Source: Desulfobulbus sp.
GTDB taxonomy: Bacteria > Desulfobacterota > Desulfobulbia > Desulfobulbales > Desulfobulbaceae
Direction of reading: 5' to 3'
DNA length: 7,636 bases
Assembly: GCA_028684915.1 (NCBI GenBank)
Contig: JAQUEZ010000278.1
Coordinates: forward strand, 1 to 7,636
Notes under the pieces: generated by a model
What the model saw: only the letters and a program-made list of their open reading frames with translations
What the model was told of the DNA's origin: nothing
Database searches by the model: none
Made by a program: the position numbers and the translations under genes
Part shown: positions 5,591-7,636 of the stretch, one piece after another
How the letters are laid out: each line of letters opens with the position of its first letter
Position numbering within the stretch: the first letter of the stretch is position 1

Positions 5591-6996
5591 TGGCGATTGG
5601 CAGACGCAAACCCGAGCAGCAGAAGATGTGGGTCAACCAGCATCAACTTCCCAAGGGCCAAGGGCATCCTTTTTACTCCCGGCTCAACAACCTTCTAACC
5701 AAAGATGGGTTCGACTCCTGGGCGGAAGAGCTCTGCTCCCCAAGCTTTGCCAGCAAGGGAAGGCCCTCCATCCCGCCGGGAGTCTACTTCCGGATGCTAT
5801 TCATTGGCTACCTGGAGGGTTTCGCCTCCGACCGTGCCATCGCCTGGAATTGTCAAGACCGGCTCTCCCTGCGGGCGTTCCTGGGTATCCCCCTCCACGA
5901 GTCGACACCTGATCATTCCAGCCTCAGCATCTGGCGGCAGCGACTGCCCATGGAGGTCTACCGGGCCACCTTCCAGCGCATCCTGGCCATTGTCCACCAG
6001 CGGGGACTGATCTCCGCCTATGCCGCCGGTGTCGACTCCACCACCATCGAGGCCAATGCCTCCCTCAAACGCTTAGCCAGAAAGGATTCCGGCGCCTCCT
6101 ACCTCGACTACGTCAAGGAACTCATGCGGGATGCCGGTGAGGCGCCGGTTGACACCGCCGCCGTTGCCCGCTTTGACCGCAAGCGCAAGGGCAAGAAACT
6201 GTCCAATCAGCACTGGCAGTCGACCACCGATCCCGACTCCCGCATCACCAAGATGAAGGATGGCACCACCCATCTCGCCTACAAGTCCGAACACGCGGTC
6301 GACCTTGCCTCTGGCGCCCTATTGGCCGTCGAGGTTCATGCCGGCGACTGCGGCGACACCTCAAGCATGGAGGGGACCCTGGATGCCGCCAACGAGAACC
6401 TTGCCAGCCTCGGAGACGAGGCCCCGGAAATTCTCTGCGCTGTGGCGGACAAGGGATATCACAAGGCCGAACTGATCAAACGTCTCAACCGTGACCTGGG
6501 GATCACGACCTACATCCCGGAGCGTGATTCTTCTCAGCGCCGTCGCTGGCATGGCGATACGGACGCCTGCCGCGAATTCCACGCCAATCGCCGCCGTGCT
6601 CGCGGTAACGAGGGGAAGCGATTGAGCCGTCTCAGATCCTGGCTGGTGGAGCGAAGCTTCGCCTTCCTCAAGCGCAGCGGCAATCTGGCTCGCATGACAC
6701 TTCGCGGTATGGACAACGTTGCCAAACGCTACCTGATGCATGCCGCTGGCTACAATCTCAGCTTGGTGATGCGTCATTTGTACCGGCACGGTACTCCCAG
6801 AGAGATGGCCGGCCTGCTTGCTCGTTTGTTTTGGCCTACGGGAAGCCCCATATTGCTCCTCATAGCTGGATTACCCGTCATGGACAGGAATCCCTCAGTG
6901 CATGGTCTTGACCGGTGCCGGTTTGGTTTGTTCGATTTGGCGTGCGGCACCGAGATGCCCGCTGACAGAAATATGGTTTTTTCAACAGGCTGTTAG
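5590..6996 (+). CDS. DDE transposase of the IS1182/IS5-type element
   Basis: This 468-aa transposase cuts and joins the ends of its element with a DDE metal-ion centre. A DUF772-like N-terminal domain (about 25-125; GRPSIPPGVYFRMLFIGYLE, RAFLGIPLHESTPDHSSLS) precedes the catalytic domain. Acidic residues are Asp149 in AAGVDSTTIEANAS, Asp287 in CAVADKGYHK and Glu354 in WLVERSFAFLKR, the last followed by the typical basic R-x-x-x-x-x-K. The insertion between the first and second Asp (about 165-240) is characteristic of the group. ATG 5590 has AAGGAG (5574-5579) 10 bases upstream. The last codons (FSTGC) are encoded by the right inverted repeat, the last base of the Cys codon is the first T of the target duplication, and the TAG stop (6994-6996) is wholly target DNA. 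The frame has no internal defect. Confidence 0.95.
   Translation: MAIGRRKPEQQKMWVNQHQLPKGQGHPFYSRLNNLLTKDGFDSWAEELCSPSFASKGRPSIPPGVYFRMLFIGYLEGFASDRAIAWNCQDRLSLRAFLGIPLHESTPDHSSLSIWRQRLPMEVYRATFQRILAIVHQRGLISAYAAGVDSTTIEANASLKRLARKDSGASYLDYVKELMRDAGEAPVDTAAVARFDRKRKGKKLSNQHWQSTTDPDSRITKMKDGTTHLAYKSEHAVDLASGALLAVEVHAGDCGDTSSMEGTLDAANENLASLGDEAPEILCAVADKGYHKAELIKRLNRDLGITTYIPERDSSQRRRWHGDTDACREFHANRRRARGNEGKRLSRLRSWLVERSFAFLKRSGNLARMTLRGMDNVAKRYLMHAAGYNLSLVMRHLYRHGTPREMAGLLARLFWPTGSPILLLIAGLPVMDRNPSVHGLDRCRFGLFDLACGTEMPADRNMVFSTGC
6975..6992 (-). repeat. right terminal inverted repeat (IRR)
   Basis: Its reverse complement reads CAGCCTGTTGAAAAAACC. It is also coding, supplying the last residues of the transposase, and ends directly at the TTAG duplication. 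Confidence 0.88.
6993..6996. repeat. target site duplication, right copy (TTAG), supplies transposase stop
   Basis: This is identical to 5486-5489. In the transposase frame the first T completes the final Cys codon and TAG is the stop codon. Confidence 0.85.
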
Positions 6997-7032
6997 GAAA
7001 TTGGCCTCAATCAGCGACGAAACTCTGAAAAA

Positions 7033-7054
7033 TTTGTTGGTACTTTTGTTGGTA
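7033..7054. repeat. tandem TTTGTTGGTA repeat, period 12
   Basis: TTTGTTGGTA occurs at 7033-7042 and again at 7045-7054, separated by CT, just outside the insertion. Paired copies of this size fit recombinase or regulator binding sites, but only two are present and the function is unknown. Confidence 0.4.
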
Positions 7055-7142
7055 TTTTGAAAAAATAATGCTTGTCTTTTTAAATTAATTCATAAAGTTA
7101 ATTGTTTAATACAAAGGCCTGCTTCGCCATGATAAAAAAAAC

Positions 7143-7177
7143 AAAGCCGTAACCATTGCAACTGGTTACGGCTTTTT
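7143..7177. terminator. strong bidirectional intrinsic terminator
   Basis: AAAGCCGTAACCA (7143-7155) pairs perfectly with TGGTTACGGCTTT (7163-7175) around TTGCAAC. T-rich sequence follows (7173-7184) and an A-rich run precedes (7133-7141), so it can stop transcription from both sides. On the plus strand it would insulate the gene at 7458 from the insertion sequence and the mobile element. Confidence 0.92.
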
Positions 7178-7375
7178 CTTTTTTAGGGGCTCAGTCCGTC
7201 AATAGTCAGGGGTCGAAAACGGCTTTCCTTTTCAATGAACGCTCTCAACCATTCAATTTTGGACCAGAAAACTGGTCCCATTGCCCATCCTTACTCAGCT
7301 TTTTGTTGCCAAAGCACGGCGGGCAAAGGGGGAGAGCGCTCGACCCAAAATGTCAGTAACAAGAACAGTCATAAA

Positions 7376-7406
7376 TGTTGACAATCAACAAGCACGGCCT
7401 TATCCT
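7376..7406 (+). promoter_or_regulatory. sigma-70 type promoter with overlapping operator-like palindrome
   Basis: TTGACA (7378-7383), a 17-base spacer and TATCCT (7401-7406) make a good sigma-70 promoter, with a perfect -35 and 4 of 6 in the -10. TGTTGA-CAA-TCAACA (7376-7390) is a perfect palindrome covering the -35, a typical repressor position. Transcription would begin near 7413, giving a leader of about 45 bases before the ATG at 7458. Confidence 0.6.
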
Positions 7407-7457
7407 GGACCGAACAGCGTAGACAGCGGCGGCGCCGTCGCCGAGCAGGAGGCACGC

Positions 7458-7636
7458 ATGCACAATGACGATTTCATGGCCAAAGTGGCCTGTATAGTGG
7501 AAACCGACGGACTGCTGAGGGATTACATCGATTCGGTGGTCATCAAGGACATCAAATCGCGCATCGCCGACGACAGATTCGCCAACCTGAACAGCAACCA
7601 TATCCATGCCGCACTGCTGCTCAAAGCCATCGCCCC
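7458..7636 (+). CDS. unknown protein, 5' part only (runs off window)
   Basis: ATG 7458 follows a near-perfect AGGAGG (7447-7452) by 5 bases and lies about 45 bases after the predicted transcription start. This fixes the start over the in-frame ATG at 7350. The visible 59 residues (MHNDDFMAKVACIVETDGLL, then DYIDSVVIKDIKSRIADDRF and a hydrophobic ALLLKAIAP) are acidic and helical with no recognisable domain, signal peptide or motif. The strong independent promoter and the terminator upstream indicate a separate transcription unit. The product cannot be named from this fragment. Confidence 0.75.
   Translation, partial: MHNDDFMAKVACIVETDGLLRDYIDSVVIKDIKSRIADDRFANLNSNHIHAALLLKAIA

Larger units (their letters stand above)
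5490..6992 (+). mobile_element. complete insertion sequence, IS1182/IS5 type, 1503 bp
   Basis: The element is bounded by imperfect terminal inverted repeats: left 5490-5507 (CAGCCCGTTGAAAAACGC) and right 6975-6992 (reverse complement CAGCCTGTTGAAAAAACC), matching at 15 of 18 positions. A 4-bp TTAG duplication flanks it. It holds one transposase gene that fills nearly the whole length. Size, N-terminal DUF772-like domain and DDE arrangement fit IS1182-type elements; the 4-bp YTAR target fits the IS5 group, and the two are related, so the exact family is left open. A second, shorter copy of the terminal motif (CAGCCCTGTAAAAC, 5510-5523) starts 20 bases inside the left end and may be an extra transposase binding site. 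It inserted into AT-rich non-coding DNA and appears intact. Confidence 0.93.
6997..7457. other. non-coding region between IS and the last gene
   Basis: No gene is supported. AT-rich DNA (7030-7140) continues the sequence interrupted by the insertion. It contains the 12-bp tandem repeat, then the bidirectional terminator, then a hairpin GGACCAG-AAAA-CTGGTCC (7261-7278) of unknown role, and finally the promoter region of the last gene. A frame in line with that last gene is open from 7239, with ATG at 7350 but no ribosome binding site, so it is treated as untranslated. Confidence 0.6.

Noticed and set aside
5702..5722. GGGTTCGACTCC resembles a tRNA T-arm.
   Set aside because: It lies inside the intact transposase gene and no acceptor, D-arm or anticodon arm can be drawn around it.
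290..7205. CCGTCAATAG occurs at 290-299 and at 7196-7205, which might mark element ends.
   Set aside because: A 10-base match is expected many times by chance in a window of this size, and the sequence beyond it does not match.
7261..7278. Hairpin GGACCAG-AAAA-CTGGTCC as a terminator.
   Set aside because: It is not followed by T residues, and a much stronger terminator sits 85 bases upstream; its role is left open.
7350..7457. Upstream in-frame ATG at 7350 as the start of the last gene.
   Set aside because: It has no close ribosome binding site and lies upstream of the predicted transcription start; ATG 7458 has AGGAGG at ideal spacing.

Overview
This is a bacterial accessory region. It is moderately GC-rich with AT-rich spacers, has strong AGGAGG-type ribosome binding sites and tightly overlapping genes, and carries phage- and island-type genes plus one complete insertion sequence. 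The gene content suits a Gram-negative bacterium, but nothing in the window fixes the genus. No rRNA, tRNA or CRISPR array is visible, and neither are phage structural, packaging or conjugation genes.

Left flank (1-1537): the tail of a possible gene (2-124), an AT-rich spacer, then an unknown 111-aa protein on the minus strand (319-654) whose stop codon lies inside a perfect 15-bp inverted repeat (289-329). About 0.9 kb follows in which no gene can be called with confidence.

Mobile-element core (1538-4931), all on the plus strand: a 45-codon leader-like ORF containing a strong hairpin; an AlpA-family excision/transcription regulator (1666-1899); a phage replisome-organiser type replication initiator (1907-2866) with a cluster of short repeats and a 12-bp inverted repeat inside its linker, a plausible origin; a 223-bp spacer with three perfect hairpins; a small HTH protein (3090-3368); a tyrosine integrase with all catalytic residues (3334-4224); and a membrane-anchored coiled-coil protein (4221-4931). 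The last three overlap end to start and look translationally coupled. AlpA, initiator and integrase together suggest a small integrative element or phage satellite: AlpA for switching and excision, the initiator for replication, and the integrase for integration. The membrane protein is unassigned cargo or an element function.

Right flank (4932-7636): a 558-bp spacer holding a palindrome, 21-bp-spaced repeats, an inverted third copy and an AT-rich tract, resembling an integrase attachment region. An intact 1503-bp IS of the IS1182/IS5 type (5490-6992) then interrupts AT-rich DNA, flanked by a 4-bp TTAG duplication. Its transposase frame runs through the right inverted repeat and takes its stop codon from the target duplication. 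After it come a 12-bp tandem repeat, a strong bidirectional terminator (7143-7177), and a promoter with a possible operator that leads into an unknown gene cut by the window end (from 7458).
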